In this document: in pieces, positions 46,309-55,471 of the stretch
Layout: every line of letters begins with the position of its first letter
How positions within the stretch are numbered: the first letter of the stretch is position 1
Assembly (NCBI RefSeq): GCF_009812035.1
Contig: NZ_VZIZ01000040.1
Span: 1-64,000 of the forward strand
Reading direction: 5' to 3'
From: Psychrobacter nivimaris
GTDB lineage: Bacteria > Pseudomonadota > Gammaproteobacteria > Pseudomonadales > Moraxellaceae
DNA length: 64,000 nt
Notes under the pieces: generated by a model
Databases searched by the model: none
What the model was told of the DNA's origin: nothing
The model's input: only the letters and a program-made list of their open reading frames with translations
Made by a program: the position numbers and the translations under genes

Positions 46309-47064
46309 ATGGACTTAACTTTCTCGTTAGAGATTATTTTAATGCTTACTGCGGTGGCCGCATTGGCAGGATTTATTGATGCTATCGCTGGCGGCGGCGG
46401 GTTATTGACTATCCCTGCCATGCTACTGGCCAACATCCCACCAGTATTGACGCTTGGTACCAACAAACTGCAAGCGGCATCAGGCGCACTAGCGGCGTCT
46501 ATTACTATGATTAGAAAAGGGGTCGTCAAACCGCAACGTATCAAAGTAGCCATCATCGCTGCTTTTATTGGTTCTGTTATTGGCACCATCGCTGTACAGA
46601 TGTCACCACCTGACTTGCTCGAAAAGGTCATTCCATTTTTGATTGCTGCTATCGGTATCTATACATTATTTGCCCCTAGATTGGGTGAAGTAGAAGCTGC
46701 ACCGCGCATCTCAGAGGGCAAATGGCAAAAAGTCGTGGCACCGTTGATTGGTTTTTATGATGGTTATATCGGTCCAGGTACGGGTATGTTTTTTGCGCTT
46801 GGTAATGTGGCATTACGTGGTCGTCAAATTATTGAGGCAACAGGCGCGGCTAAAGTATTGAATTTATCGACCAATATCGGTTCGTTAATCTTCTTTATTT
46901 TGGGTGGCAACGTACTGTGGAAAGTGGGGCTAGCGATGATGGTTGGACAAACCATCGGCGCCTACTTTGGTTCACATATGGTGGTTAAAGGCGGTAGCAA
47001 ATTGATTCGTCCAGTGATTGTACTGGTCTGTCTGGCGATGTTGACCAAATATGTGTTTGGCTAA
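46309..47064 (+). CDS. TSUP-family transporter (YfcA-like)
   Basis: A 251-residue membrane protein of the TauE/SafE family with about eight helices. The first half contains ALAGFIDAIAGGGGLLTIPAMLLANIPP near 20-47 and LGTNKLQAASGALAAS. The related second-half segment is GFYDGYIGPGTGMFFALGNV near 148-167. Members carry sulfite, sulfoacetate or other small anions. The substrate is unknown. The start was placed at the ATG at 46309, because the longer frame begins with TTG and lacks a ribosome-binding site. A bidirectional terminator follows. Confidence 0.87.
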   Translation: MDLTFSLEIILMLTAVAALAGFIDAIAGGGGLLTIPAMLLANIPPVLTLGTNKLQAASGALAASITMIRKGVVKPQRIKVAIIAAFIGSVIGTIAVQMSPPDLLEKVIPFLIAAIGIYTLFAPRLGEVEAAPRISEGKWQKVVAPLIGFYDGYIGPGTGMFFALGNVALRGRQIIEATGAAKVLNLSTNIGSLIFFILGGNVLWKVGLAMMVGQTIGAYFGSHMVVKGGSKLIRPVIVLVCLAMLTKYVFG

Positions 47065-47119
47065 TTAGTTGTTGATAGAACCGTATCAACCATGATTATT
47101 TACTGATTATTGATCATAA

Positions 47120-47150
47120 AAAAACCTCAGCCAATTCGACTGAGGTTTTT
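47120..47150. terminator. Bidirectional terminator between TSUP and symporter genes
   Basis: AAAAACCTCAG (47120-47130) pairs perfectly with CTGAGGTTTTT (47140-47150). Confidence 0.9.
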
Positions 47151-47182
47151 TATTTTATACATTTCTATCTAGCAAGCGTGGG

Positions 47183-48559
47183 TTAGCGGCGACGATCAAC
47201 ATCATCGTATTCACTACCCATGATGCCATCGCTAAAGACTTCAGAGAACTCACGCTCATTGTCTTCATCGATATGACCATCAAATACGTCTTTTGCACCA
47301 GCGTTAGGATCATTGTAAATAGCCAGATCCATTTTGCCTTCTGATTTTGCCACGATAGTAGTAACAGCAGCATCACCACCTACGTTTACAGCAGTACGTA
47401 GCATATCAAGGATACGATCCACACCCAAGATTAGGCCGATGCCTTCGATTGGTAGACCCACTTGAGCAAATACCATAGACAGCATGATCAAACCAACACC
47501 AGGTACACCAGCCGTACCAACAGACGCCAGTACTGACATCAAGATGACAGTTAAGTATTCGGTCACGCCCAAGTCAATGCCGTAAATGTTGGCAATAAAG
47601 ATGGTCGCAGTACCCTGCATGATAGCCGTACCATCCATATTGATGGTAGCACCAAAAGGAACAGTGAACGACGCAACTGAGTTGTTTACACCCATACGCT
47701 TGGTAACCGTACGCAAGGTAATAGGAATCGTCGCGTTCGAGCTTGAGGTACTAAAAGCAAAGATCTGTACTTCACGCATTTTTGCCAAGAACGTCTTGAT
47801 AGACAGACCTGAAGACACTTTTAGTACAATCATCATGGTGACAAAGAAGTGGAAGGCCAATGAACCAACCAATACCGCGACATAACCAAGTAGTGACCAA
47901 ATCAAGTCTAAACCTAGCTCTGCCATTGCTTTGGTCAATAGCGCAAATACACCATATGGTGCAAGGTTCATGATGATCGTGACCATCTTTAAGATGACTT
48001 CGTTGATCAGCTCTAGGCTCTGCACTAAGCCTTTGGCAGGTTTACCTACCATCAGGATACTGACGCCGATCAAAATAGCAAAGAAGATGATCGATAACAT
48101 ATCGCCATTTGCCATCGCGCTGATGGGATTCGATGGGATAATGTTAGAGAATACATCAAGTAGAGGCGGCGCTGACGCAGCTTCAAACTCGGCTTCCGTT
48201 CCGATATTCATGCCTTTACCGATACCGAATAGCGAGCCAAGACCAATCGCAGTCGCAATAGCGAGTGCAGTGGTTATCATATAAATAATGAACGTTTTGG
48301 TACCAATACGTCCAAGTAGGCGAATATCACCAATACCGCATACACCGCAAATCAGTGAGATAAGCACCAAAGGTACGACCAACATTTTTAGCGAGTTGAC
48401 AAATAGTTTACCAACAATGGCAAGGAAGCCATTGGTGATGTAAGTGTTAACAAATCCACCTTCGCCGTTCAATCCTGAGTAGTTTAGAAATAGGCCCAGT
48501 CCAATACCGAGCACCATGGCAACAATGATCTTGCCCGTCAGTCCCAAATTCTTCCACAT
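47183..48559 (-). CDS. Dicarboxylate/amino acid:cation symporter (DAACS family)
   Basis: A 458-residue inner-membrane symporter of the GltP/GltT/DctA family that imports acidic amino acids or dicarboxylates with sodium or protons. The re-entrant loop HP1 serine motif FSTSSSNATIPITLR lies near 270-284, the TM7 sodium-site motif NMDGTAIMQG near 309-318 and the HP2 loop SVGTAGVPGVG near 346-356. A hydrophilic acidic tail of about 50 residues extends beyond the last helix. AAAGGA precedes the ATG. Glutamate versus C4-dicarboxylate specificity cannot be settled. Monocistronic. Confidence 0.9.
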   Translation of the reverse strand: MWKNLGLTGKIIVAMVLGIGLGLFLNYSGLNGEGGFVNTYITNGFLAIVGKLFVNSLKMLVVPLVLISLICGVCGIGDIRLLGRIGTKTFIIYMITTALAIATAIGLGSLFGIGKGMNIGTEAEFEAASAPPLLDVFSNIIPSNPISAMANGDMLSIIFFAILIGVSILMVGKPAKGLVQSLELINEVILKMVTIIMNLAPYGVFALLTKAMAELGLDLIWSLLGYVAVLVGSLAFHFFVTMMIVLKVSSGLSIKTFLAKMREVQIFAFSTSSSNATIPITLRTVTKRMGVNNSVASFTVPFGATINMDGTAIMQGTATIFIANIYGIDLGVTEYLTVILMSVLASVGTAGVPGVGLIMLSMVFAQVGLPIEGIGLILGVDRILDMLRTAVNVGGDAAVTTIVAKSEGKMDLAIYNDPNAGAKDVFDGHIDEDNEREFSEVFSDGIMGSEYDDVDRRR

Positions 48560-49074
48560 AATTCATATCCTTTGTGTGCATAACAGCTTTATAGTAAGTG
48601 TTCATTAGCCAACATGATCGTACTTATCAGCCTTACTACAAAGCTTGTTATGACTATTAAGTTCCCGTGATTGTCGCTCGATGTCACATTTTCGTGGACA
48701 ATATAAAAGAATAGCTAAGGGCACTGCAAGATTTTTTTCTGATTTTATTCTAAATGTACATTCCTCGTTACAACTATGTGCCCATAATATAGTCAATATT
48801 TATTCTAAACGGTTTGTTTCCCATATGAAACAAAATATTCATGAAAGAGTTTTTAGGGTAAGCGAATATGTCAAACTATTGATATCAAACCGTTGATTTT
48901 AAATTATCCAAATGCAAAGGAAAGAATATGATTAATTAAGCTTGAAATTTCTAATAGACCAAAAAAAGCCAGACTATCGTTTATAGATAGTCTGGCTAAT
49001 GAAAAGTAAAAATTTTACTATAAAATCTAATAATACTCAGTTTCTAATACTAATATCAAAAACAGCATAGACCT
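48560..49074. other. Intergenic region between fadE-type and symporter genes
   Basis: About 515 AT-rich bases with the fadE-type terminator (48961-48997) near one end and the symporter promoter near the other. A 71-codon plus-strand frame at 48681-48896 lacks a ribosome-binding site and any domain, and was not called. Confidence 0.55.
48961..48997 (-). terminator. Terminator of the fadE-type gene
   Basis: AGCCAGACTATC (48967-48978) pairs perfectly with GATAGTCTGGCT (48986-48997). On the minus strand seven T residues follow. Confidence 0.9.
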
Positions 49075-52005
49075 TTAAACTTTATCGTCTTCTTCGCGTG
49101 ATAAAGGTGATTGGCGTTCTAAAGGTTTGATATCATTATCACTTACTTCAGTATTGATCTCGTCAGGTGGTGCAATATGACGATTATGATTATTGCCCAT
49201 ACGCTCGTTAAGATGTGATTCAGCATCACGATGGCGATGATCGAGTGCCTCTCTCTCAGGCTTTGACTCTTCAAAATCTGTCTGCGAATTTACTTCTTTG
49301 ACAGTATCTTGCTCACTCACCAACTCTACATCGCCATCACTTTCATAACCATGATTAGGGTTGGCATCACCAGTATGATTGTCTGTGTTTGCAGAACTGT
49401 CTAGATCATTAATAGTTGGTTCGTTAGTGGCTAGCTCATCAACGGCAGATGCATCGGTATCCACAGCGATACCGTTTTTACTCTGAGCTTGTCTTTTTAG
49501 CTGTGCGTAATCAGTCAGTTGATGAACCGCATTTTCAAGCGCATGTGGATTGTCACGTTCTAGCGCTTCCGATAGATGCTCGTCAAACGTATCGGTCAAT
49601 AATGAATCAAAACGCATGGCGTTATATTGAATCAGAACTTCTGCTTCTTCTTCAGTAATGCCGCCATTTTGACTGGCGTGTACCACATGGTCTTCAAAGG
49701 TTAGACCTTCAAAGCTGTCTTGATGCTCTGCCTTTTTGAACTTCTGCCACAATGGTTCGATTTCGACTAAGGTCTGATAAGCATACTCCATACGACCAGT
49801 TACATCGTCTGCATCGGTATTGTAATAAACCATGGTTTTCAGATAATCGCGGAATGGGTTGGCTGCAAAATCATCCATGAAAGTATCACCCAACTGGCGT
49901 TTCAGCTCATCGCTCGCTGGGGTAAAGATACGTCCACTTGGGAAAGTCACAAAGCTGACCACATTGGCTGCCATACGATTCGGGAAGTTAGCAAAGAATG
50001 ATACAAAGGCTTCTTGAATCGTATACAAGCTGTTTTGTAGCGCAACTTCGGCATGTAAGCGCTCAGATTCTGATTTACTACCATGCTCATAGAACTGCAA
50101 AATAGCAGTCGCAATAAATAGATGACTATGGATATCTGCTAAACGACCAGAGAGCATCTCTTTACGCTTTAAATCTCCTGCTAGTAGTCCTAATGCCATA
50201 TCAGCAGTTAGGGCAAAGCTCGCACTTAAGCGGTTAATATGTTTGTAATAGGGACGGGTAAAGGCGTCTGCGAAATTCGGCGCCTTATCGCTACCACCGA
50301 TATAACCTGCGACAAAGGCTTTGGCGCCACGGTTAAACGTGTAGCCTAAATGTTTGAAGAAAAGGGTATCAAATTTTTCAGTAGCAGCCGCTTTGTCTTC
50401 GCTTTGTAGTAACTGAAGCTCGTCGAATAAATAAGGATGACAACGCATCGCACCTTGACCAAAGATCATGAGTGAGCGGGTCAAAATGTTGGCGCCTTCG
50501 ACCGTGATAGAGACAGGAATCGCTTGATAAGGTGTCGCTAAGAAATTGCGTGGACCCATTTGCACAGCACGACCACCGACCACATCCATACCGTCGTTAA
50601 CGACGCTACGCATGGTTTCAGTCGCATAGTATTTGGCCATGGCAGTCATAACAGATGGCGTACCACCTTGGTTTAATCCGCAAGTAACCAAATGACGGAA
50701 TGCTTCTAACATATAAGTGTTACTCGCCATACGGCTAGTAGCGTCCTGTACACCTTCAAATTTACCTACTGATATCTTGAACTGTTCGCGAACTTTGGCG
50801 AATGCACCGACAGATAGGTAAGTCATTTCACTGGCTGATGTCGATAGAGCTGGTAGAGAAATACCTCGGCCAACGCCCAAGCATTCCATCAGCATACGCC
50901 AGCCACGACCAGCGTTCTCAACACCGCCGATGATGTAATCTAATGGAATAAAGACGTCTTTGCCATCGACCGTACCATTCATAAATGGTGAGCCGATTGG
51001 ATTATGACGTGGCCCTGTTACAACACCTTCGTGATTAGCTGGAACGAGGGCACAGGTAATGCCGTAATCGGTCTTTTGAGGATTGCCAAGTAGACCTTCA
51101 GGATCGTGCATTTTAAATGCTAAACCAACGACAGTGGCGACAGGTGCTAGGGTAATCCAACGTTTAGAGAAGTTCATGCGTAAGCCAAGCACTTGCTTAC
51201 CTTCGTGCATACCGTAGCAGACTACACCTGTATCAGGAATGGCACCTGCATCAGAGCCCGCTTCAGGCCCAGTCAAACCAAAGCAAGGTACTTCGTCACC
51301 TTTGGCAAGACCTGGCAACCAGCGCTGCTTTTGCTCGTCCGTACCATAATGCATCAGTAGCTCACCAGGGCCGAGCGAGTTGGGAACCATACAGGTCACA
51401 GCGGCAGTCGGCGAGCGCGAAGCGATTTTACTCATTACACGGCTTTGGGCATAAGAGCTAAATTCTAAGCCGCCAAATTCTTTTGGAATGATTAAACCTA
51501 AGAAACCATTACTTTTAATAAATTGCCATGCCTCAGGTGATAGGTCTTTATCTTTATGCTGAATTTGCCATTCATCAAGCATACCACATAAGGTTTCTAC
51601 TTCATTATCAATGAAACTTTGCTCTGCTTCTGAAAGCTGCGGATAAGGATAATTGGCAAAGGTATCCCAGTTCGGCGCACCCATAAACAGCTCTTTTTCC
51701 CACCAACTAGTACCCGCATCAAGCGCTTCACGCTCTGTATCACTCATACTCGGCATCGCACCGCCTAGCGCTTTATAGACAGGCTTAGTGATTAACGATT
51801 GGCGAAGCGGTGCAACGAGTAAGACCAAACACAGTAGCGCCATTGGTATACCCAGAATGAGCGACCATGGGCTGATAATTGCGGTGACGATAACCGTAAT
51901 CAGGGCGACGATGCTACCGGTGACCCGTGATAAGGACAACAAAAAGATGGCCAAGACCACGGCTAACTGAATGATGACTGCCAAAATAAACAAGCCAATT
52001 GCCAT
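49075..52005 (-). CDS. fadE: FadE-type acyl-CoA dehydrogenase with long acidic C-terminal tail
   Basis: A 976-residue membrane-associated acyl-CoA dehydrogenase that catalyses the first oxidation of beta-oxidation. Two or three N-terminal helices (residues 1-70) precede the dehydrogenase domain, with the FAD-binding CFGLTGPEAGSDAGAIPDTG near 246-265, GVGRGISLPALS near 378-389 and VVGGRAVQMGPRN near 476-488. The DUF1974-type region typical of E. coli FadE (814 residues) follows. The last about 125 residues are an extra hydrophilic, acidic tail rich in D, E, N and H. AAAGGAG supports the ATG. A strong terminator follows. Together with the two FadD ligases this points to active fatty-acid use. 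Confidence 0.9.
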   Translation of the reverse strand: MAIGLFILAVIIQLAVVLAIFLLSLSRVTGSIVALITVIVTAIISPWSLILGIPMALLCLVLLVAPLRQSLITKPVYKALGGAMPSMSDTEREALDAGTSWWEKELFMGAPNWDTFANYPYPQLSEAEQSFIDNEVETLCGMLDEWQIQHKDKDLSPEAWQFIKSNGFLGLIIPKEFGGLEFSSYAQSRVMSKIASRSPTAAVTCMVPNSLGPGELLMHYGTDEQKQRWLPGLAKGDEVPCFGLTGPEAGSDAGAIPDTGVVCYGMHEGKQVLGLRMNFSKRWITLAPVATVVGLAFKMHDPEGLLGNPQKTDYGITCALVPANHEGVVTGPRHNPIGSPFMNGTVDGKDVFIPLDYIIGGVENAGRGWRMLMECLGVGRGISLPALSTSASEMTYLSVGAFAKVREQFKISVGKFEGVQDATSRMASNTYMLEAFRHLVTCGLNQGGTPSVMTAMAKYYATETMRSVVNDGMDVVGGRAVQMGPRNFLATPYQAIPVSITVEGANILTRSLMIFGQGAMRCHPYLFDELQLLQSEDKAAATEKFDTLFFKHLGYTFNRGAKAFVAGYIGGSDKAPNFADAFTRPYYKHINRLSASFALTADMALGLLAGDLKRKEMLSGRLADIHSHLFIATAILQFYEHGSKSESERLHAEVALQNSLYTIQEAFVSFFANFPNRMAANVVSFVTFPSGRIFTPASDELKRQLGDTFMDDFAANPFRDYLKTMVYYNTDADDVTGRMEYAYQTLVEIEPLWQKFKKAEHQDSFEGLTFEDHVVHASQNGGITEEEAEVLIQYNAMRFDSLLTDTFDEHLSEALERDNPHALENAVHQLTDYAQLKRQAQSKNGIAVDTDASAVDELATNEPTINDLDSSANTDNHTGDANPNHGYESDGDVELVSEQDTVKEVNSQTDFEESKPEREALDHRHRDAESHLNERMGNNHNRHIAPPDEINTEVSDNDIKPLERQSPLSREEDDKV

Positions 52006-52354
52006 GACTATCTCCTTTAAAGCGCTGAATAAAAAATGCGAAAAGTACGTGAATGAAAGAGCTAACTATAATTGTTTTTCGTCTTGCCATTCACTGTCTT
52101 ACAAGTAAATCGAATGATTTGTTAATCCATAAATGCTCGGTTTTACGTCTCTTAAGTACTAGTATTAACGGTCTAGTAAGTAATTGACAAATAAATGACA
52201 AGAATGGCTACTAATATGAAACAGTTGTCGATAACTATCAAGAGCCAAAATGCTACGCTCTGTCGATGATATGTATCAAAAATAATTGTTTGCAGATTCA
52301 TCATATGTCTAGTTGGAACACGTAGCCAGCTATTATCGAAAACTTGTCAAAGAG
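52006..52354. other. Intergenic region between radC and the fadE-type gene
   Basis: About 350 bases containing the fadE-type promoter region. No gene, hairpin terminator or repeat was recognised. Confidence 0.45.
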
Positions 52355-53038
52355 CTAACCAAAAGGGGCAAGGCAACTCTCGGCATAAGACAAAGTGTCG
52401 TTACGTCCGACGATGATGTGATCGACAAGCGAGATATCTAGTAGGTCACAGGCTTTTTTTAGCTCATAGGTCAATAAGTTATCTGCCGTTGATGGCTTGG
52501 CATCGGTATGAGGATGATTGTGAGCGATGATAAGTTGGCTAGCAGCATGGCTTAGTGCGTGTCGCAATACATGCTTGATGCAGACCGAGCATGATGAGAT
52601 ACCACCCGTGAATAATATCTCAAAGTTTAAAAGGTTCAACGCATTATCGAGACAAAGTACGGCAAACACTTCACGATGCTCACCGCGCAACTGAGTACTG
52701 ATATAGTCTTTGACCGCTTGTGAGCGTCCTAGTGCTTGTCCAGTTTTGAGCTGACTATCCAGATAGCGCGTACCCATCTCAAGTGAGGCTAATATTTGGG
52801 CGTACTTTGCAGGGCCCATACCATGACAGGCAAGAACCGTCTTTTGAGGGGCGGCTAATAGCTCGGCTAAGCTACCAAACTGATCAATCAAATGCCGCGC
52901 TAATTCAATCGCTGATTGAGACTGAGTACCCGTACGCAAAAATATGGCCAGTATCTCGGCGTCAGACAAATGAGCTGCACCAAATTTTAAAAGTTTTTCG
53001 CGTGGCCTGTCATCCTCATGCCAGTCTTTGATCGCCAT
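52355..53038 (-). CDS. radC: RadC family JAMM-domain protein
   Basis: A 227-residue protein. An N-terminal UPF0758 helical part with a helix-hairpin-helix-like region (LLAAPQKTVLACHGMGPAKYAQI near 57-79) is followed by the metalloprotease-like JAB1/MPN domain, with the metal motif IIAHNHPHTDAKPSTAD near 169-185. Despite the name, a role in DNA repair is not supported for the family. The start was moved to ATG 53038, five bases after AAGGAG, from a GTG two codons earlier. It is divergent from coaBC, a pairing common in proteobacteria. Confidence 0.92.
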   Translation of the reverse strand: MAIKDWHEDDRPREKLLKFGAAHLSDAEILAIFLRTGTQSQSAIELARHLIDQFGSLAELLAAPQKTVLACHGMGPAKYAQILASLEMGTRYLDSQLKTGQALGRSQAVKDYISTQLRGEHREVFAVLCLDNALNLLNFEILFTGGISSCSVCIKHVLRHALSHAASQLIIAHNHPHTDAKPSTADNLLTYELKKACDLLDISLVDHIIVGRNDTLSYAESCLAPFG

Positions 53039-53166
53039 GGTCACTCCTTGAAAATGGGTTGATACTTGTTATCTGAGATAGATACGGAAAATCTTACCCA
53101 ATTTATCTCATAATTGTTACTATAAGCGCAATTTTATCTTTTCACTTTTTTGTTGATACCACGCTT

Positions 53167-54576
53167 ATGTCCAATATTGTGCTTGCTATTACTGGCGGTA
53201 TCGCCGCTTATAAATCTGCTATATTTGCCCGCTTGTTAGTTAAGGCAGGCTTTGATGTGCGCGTTATCATGACGACAGGTGCACAAGCATTTATCACACC
53301 GCTGACTCTACAGGCGTTGACGGGTAACGAGGTGCACGTGTCGTTGCTCGATGAGCAGGCAGAGGCAGGCATGGGGCATATTGAGCTGGCCAAGTGGGCC
53401 GACTTAATCGTCATTGCACCTGCTTCAGCCAATACGCTTGCGCGTCTGGCCATGGGTATGGCTGATGATCTATTGACTACAGTGTGCCTTGCCACTACAG
53501 CGCCTGTCATTATTGCTCCTGCCATGAATCAGCAGATGTGGGCGCATCCAGCGGTCAATCTAAATGTGCAAACCTTGCGCGATATGAATTATCAGATTAT
53601 CCAGCCAGCTAGCGGTGAGCAAGCGTGCGGTGATGTCGGAGCAGGGCGATTGCCTGAGCCTGAGCAGTTATTGGGTGAGGTTTTACTGTTCATAGCGATG
53701 AACACAACGCCGCAATTGCTGGCAGGCAAAAGAGTGGTCATTACCGCAGGTCCCACCGTAGAAGCGATTGATCCTGTACGTTATTTATCTAACCACTCTT
53801 CAGGAAAAATGGGCTTTGCATTGGCGCGCGCCTGTGTGGCTGCTGGTGCAGACGTTGTCTTAATCGCTGGTGGTAAAGTGGCATTGCCCACGCCGCTTAA
53901 TGTCACACGGATCGATGTGCTGTCTGCTGAAGATATGCTGATAGCGGCGCAGCAATGTGTAGATGGCACGCATAGCGAGCTTCAATTGGTCTTTGAAGAT
54001 GAGCACGACCATTCTCATGAACACGATCACTCTCATAACCATTCTCACGAGCATCATCATGGCGACTGTGGTTGCGGTGATGATGATGTAAGCGACCATA
54101 ACCATAATGACAATCATGACTTGCTACAGTCTTATGATGACAACCAATTTGTAAAAGCAGATATTTTTATCGCGACCGCAGCAGTGGCAGATTATCGTAC
54201 GGAAGAAGCTGCACCGCAAAAAATTAAAAAGACACAAGATGCCATGACGCTCAGTCTGGTTAAAAACCCTGATATTCTAGCGACGATTTCTCTTGCGCAT
54301 CCAGAGCTATTTGTCGTCGGCTTTGCCGCAGAGACGCAAGATGTCGAGCGTTATGCCCGTGGTAAGTTGGTCGCAAAAGATTTGGATATGATTGCTTGCA
54401 ATGATGTCTCACGCGCAGATATCGGTTTTGCTAGTGATGACAATGCGATGCAGGTGTTTTTCTCTGAGCGCTATGAGCGTGATGCGGTAACACTTGAGAA
54501 GACCAGTAAAGATAAAATTGCTGAGCAACTGGCTAGCATCATCGGTCAAGCAATCGGTCAACGTAAAGATAGTTAG
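53167..54576 (+). CDS. coaBC: Bifunctional CoaBC (phosphopantothenoylcysteine synthetase/decarboxylase) with His-rich insertion
   Basis: Catalyses two steps of coenzyme A synthesis: cysteine ligation (CoaB) and decarboxylation (CoaC). The FMN-binding CoaC half (about 1-180) has the active histidine in GHIELAKWAD (H71), ASANT and the PAMNQQMW motif (118-125). CoaB begins at about 188, with ITAGPTVEAIDPVRYLSNHSSGKMG, and continues with ADIFIATAAVADYR (331-344) and the KIKK lysine region. Between ALSAEDM-like helix and the ADIFIA strand is an unusual insertion, about residues 266-329. Within it residues 280-318 hold 14 histidines, alternating with D, E and S, plus a CGC. E. coli-type enzymes (about 406 residues) have a short loop here, which accounts for the 469-residue length. 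Divergent from radC. Confidence 0.95.
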   Translation: MSNIVLAITGGIAAYKSAIFARLLVKAGFDVRVIMTTGAQAFITPLTLQALTGNEVHVSLLDEQAEAGMGHIELAKWADLIVIAPASANTLARLAMGMADDLLTTVCLATTAPVIIAPAMNQQMWAHPAVNLNVQTLRDMNYQIIQPASGEQACGDVGAGRLPEPEQLLGEVLLFIAMNTTPQLLAGKRVVITAGPTVEAIDPVRYLSNHSSGKMGFALARACVAAGADVVLIAGGKVALPTPLNVTRIDVLSAEDMLIAAQQCVDGTHSELQLVFEDEHDHSHEHDHSHNHSHEHHHGDCGCGDDDVSDHNHNDNHDLLQSYDDNQFVKADIFIATAAVADYRTEEAAPQKIKKTQDAMTLSLVKNPDILATISLAHPELFVVGFAAETQDVERYARGKLVAKDLDMIACNDVSRADIGFASDDNAMQVFFSERYERDAVTLEKTSKDKIAEQLASIIGQAIGQRKDS

Positions 54577-54656
54577 AGCTACAGGCGCTAAATCTGATAG
54601 CTAGCATGTAGATAGTGTGTAGATACAGACGCTGAGCCTCAAATGGTGTGACCGAT

Positions 54657-55439
54657 ATGATGAATATAGCTGGTAACGATAGCACTCAGATGCTAGTGCT
54701 GACGATCATTTTTGCGCTTGCCTCACTGTTGCATGGTATTAGCGGACTTGGCGCAACGCTAGTGACGACCACTGCGCTTGCTAGTATGTACCCATTGCAA
54801 CACGCCATTGTGTTAGTGATTTTTCCCTCGCTAGTCGTTAATGTGATGACGTGGCTAGTAGGCGGTGAACGCACCATTTGGCAAAACTTTATCTACTACG
54901 GCAGACGCTATTGGTTGCTTGCGCTTACTAGCCTATTAGGTAGCATTCTAGGTGCGAAACTCTTGCTATGGGTCGATAGCGCTTATATTCTCTTATTGTT
55001 GGCCGCGGTCATTGCCTTCTACGTTGTGAGTAGCTTACTCGGCAAACAAATCCGTCTACCAAACACCAAGCCTATGTTAATTGCCGTTGGTTTTGGTGCA
55101 GGCGTGATTGGCGGCTCGACCAATGCAATGTCGACCATACTGATGATGTATTTATTGTCTGCCAGTGACGATAAAAACACCATCGCCAAAGTCGGTAACA
55201 TGTGCTATTTCTTAGGAAAGATTGCCCAAATTATCGTGTTGCGTGAGCCTATCATGGCACTGAGCAGTGGTGAATGGCAGCTGATTACTTTTTTGAGTGT
55301 GCTGTCTATAGTCACACTGCTAGTTGGAATCCGTTTGCGTCGCTATTTGCCGCAAGCGCGTTTTCGTCAGCTTATTTTATTAATCTTAATCGTGCTTGGA
55401 ATACGTGTCGGTTGGCAAGGTATTACCGCTTTGTTATAG
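54657..55439 (+). CDS. TSUP-family transporter (second copy in window)
   Basis: A 260-residue TauE/SafE-type membrane protein with about eight helices. The repeat signature is visible as ALASLLHGISGLGATLVTTTALASM near 22-46 and AVGFGAGVIGGSTNAMSTILMMYLLS near 143-168. The start is uncertain: a GTG three codons earlier and a second ATG immediately after are alternatives, and no good ribosome-binding site exists, so translation may be coupled to coaBC 80 bases upstream. Substrate unknown. It converges on the HDAC-type gene with no clear terminator between. Confidence 0.8.
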   Translation: MMNIAGNDSTQMLVLTIIFALASLLHGISGLGATLVTTTALASMYPLQHAIVLVIFPSLVVNVMTWLVGGERTIWQNFIYYGRRYWLLALTSLLGSILGAKLLLWVDSAYILLLLAAVIAFYVVSSLLGKQIRLPNTKPMLIAVGFGAGVIGGSTNAMSTILMMYLLSASDDKNTIAKVGNMCYFLGKIAQIIVLREPIMALSSGEWQLITFLSVLSIVTLLVGIRLRRYLPQARFRQLILLILIVLGIRVGWQGITALL

Positions 55440-55471
55440 CTAAAGATATAAGCCTTTTCAGCGATATCTTA

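Noticed and set aside
48681-48896. 71-codon plus-strand ORF upstream of the symporter gene
   Set aside because: No ribosome-binding site or domain, and it overlaps the expected divergent promoter region.
53860-54117. 85-codon minus-strand ORF rich in Met, Val and Ile opposite coaBC
   Set aside because: It is the antisense shadow of the histidine-rich CAT/CAC codons of the coaBC insertion.
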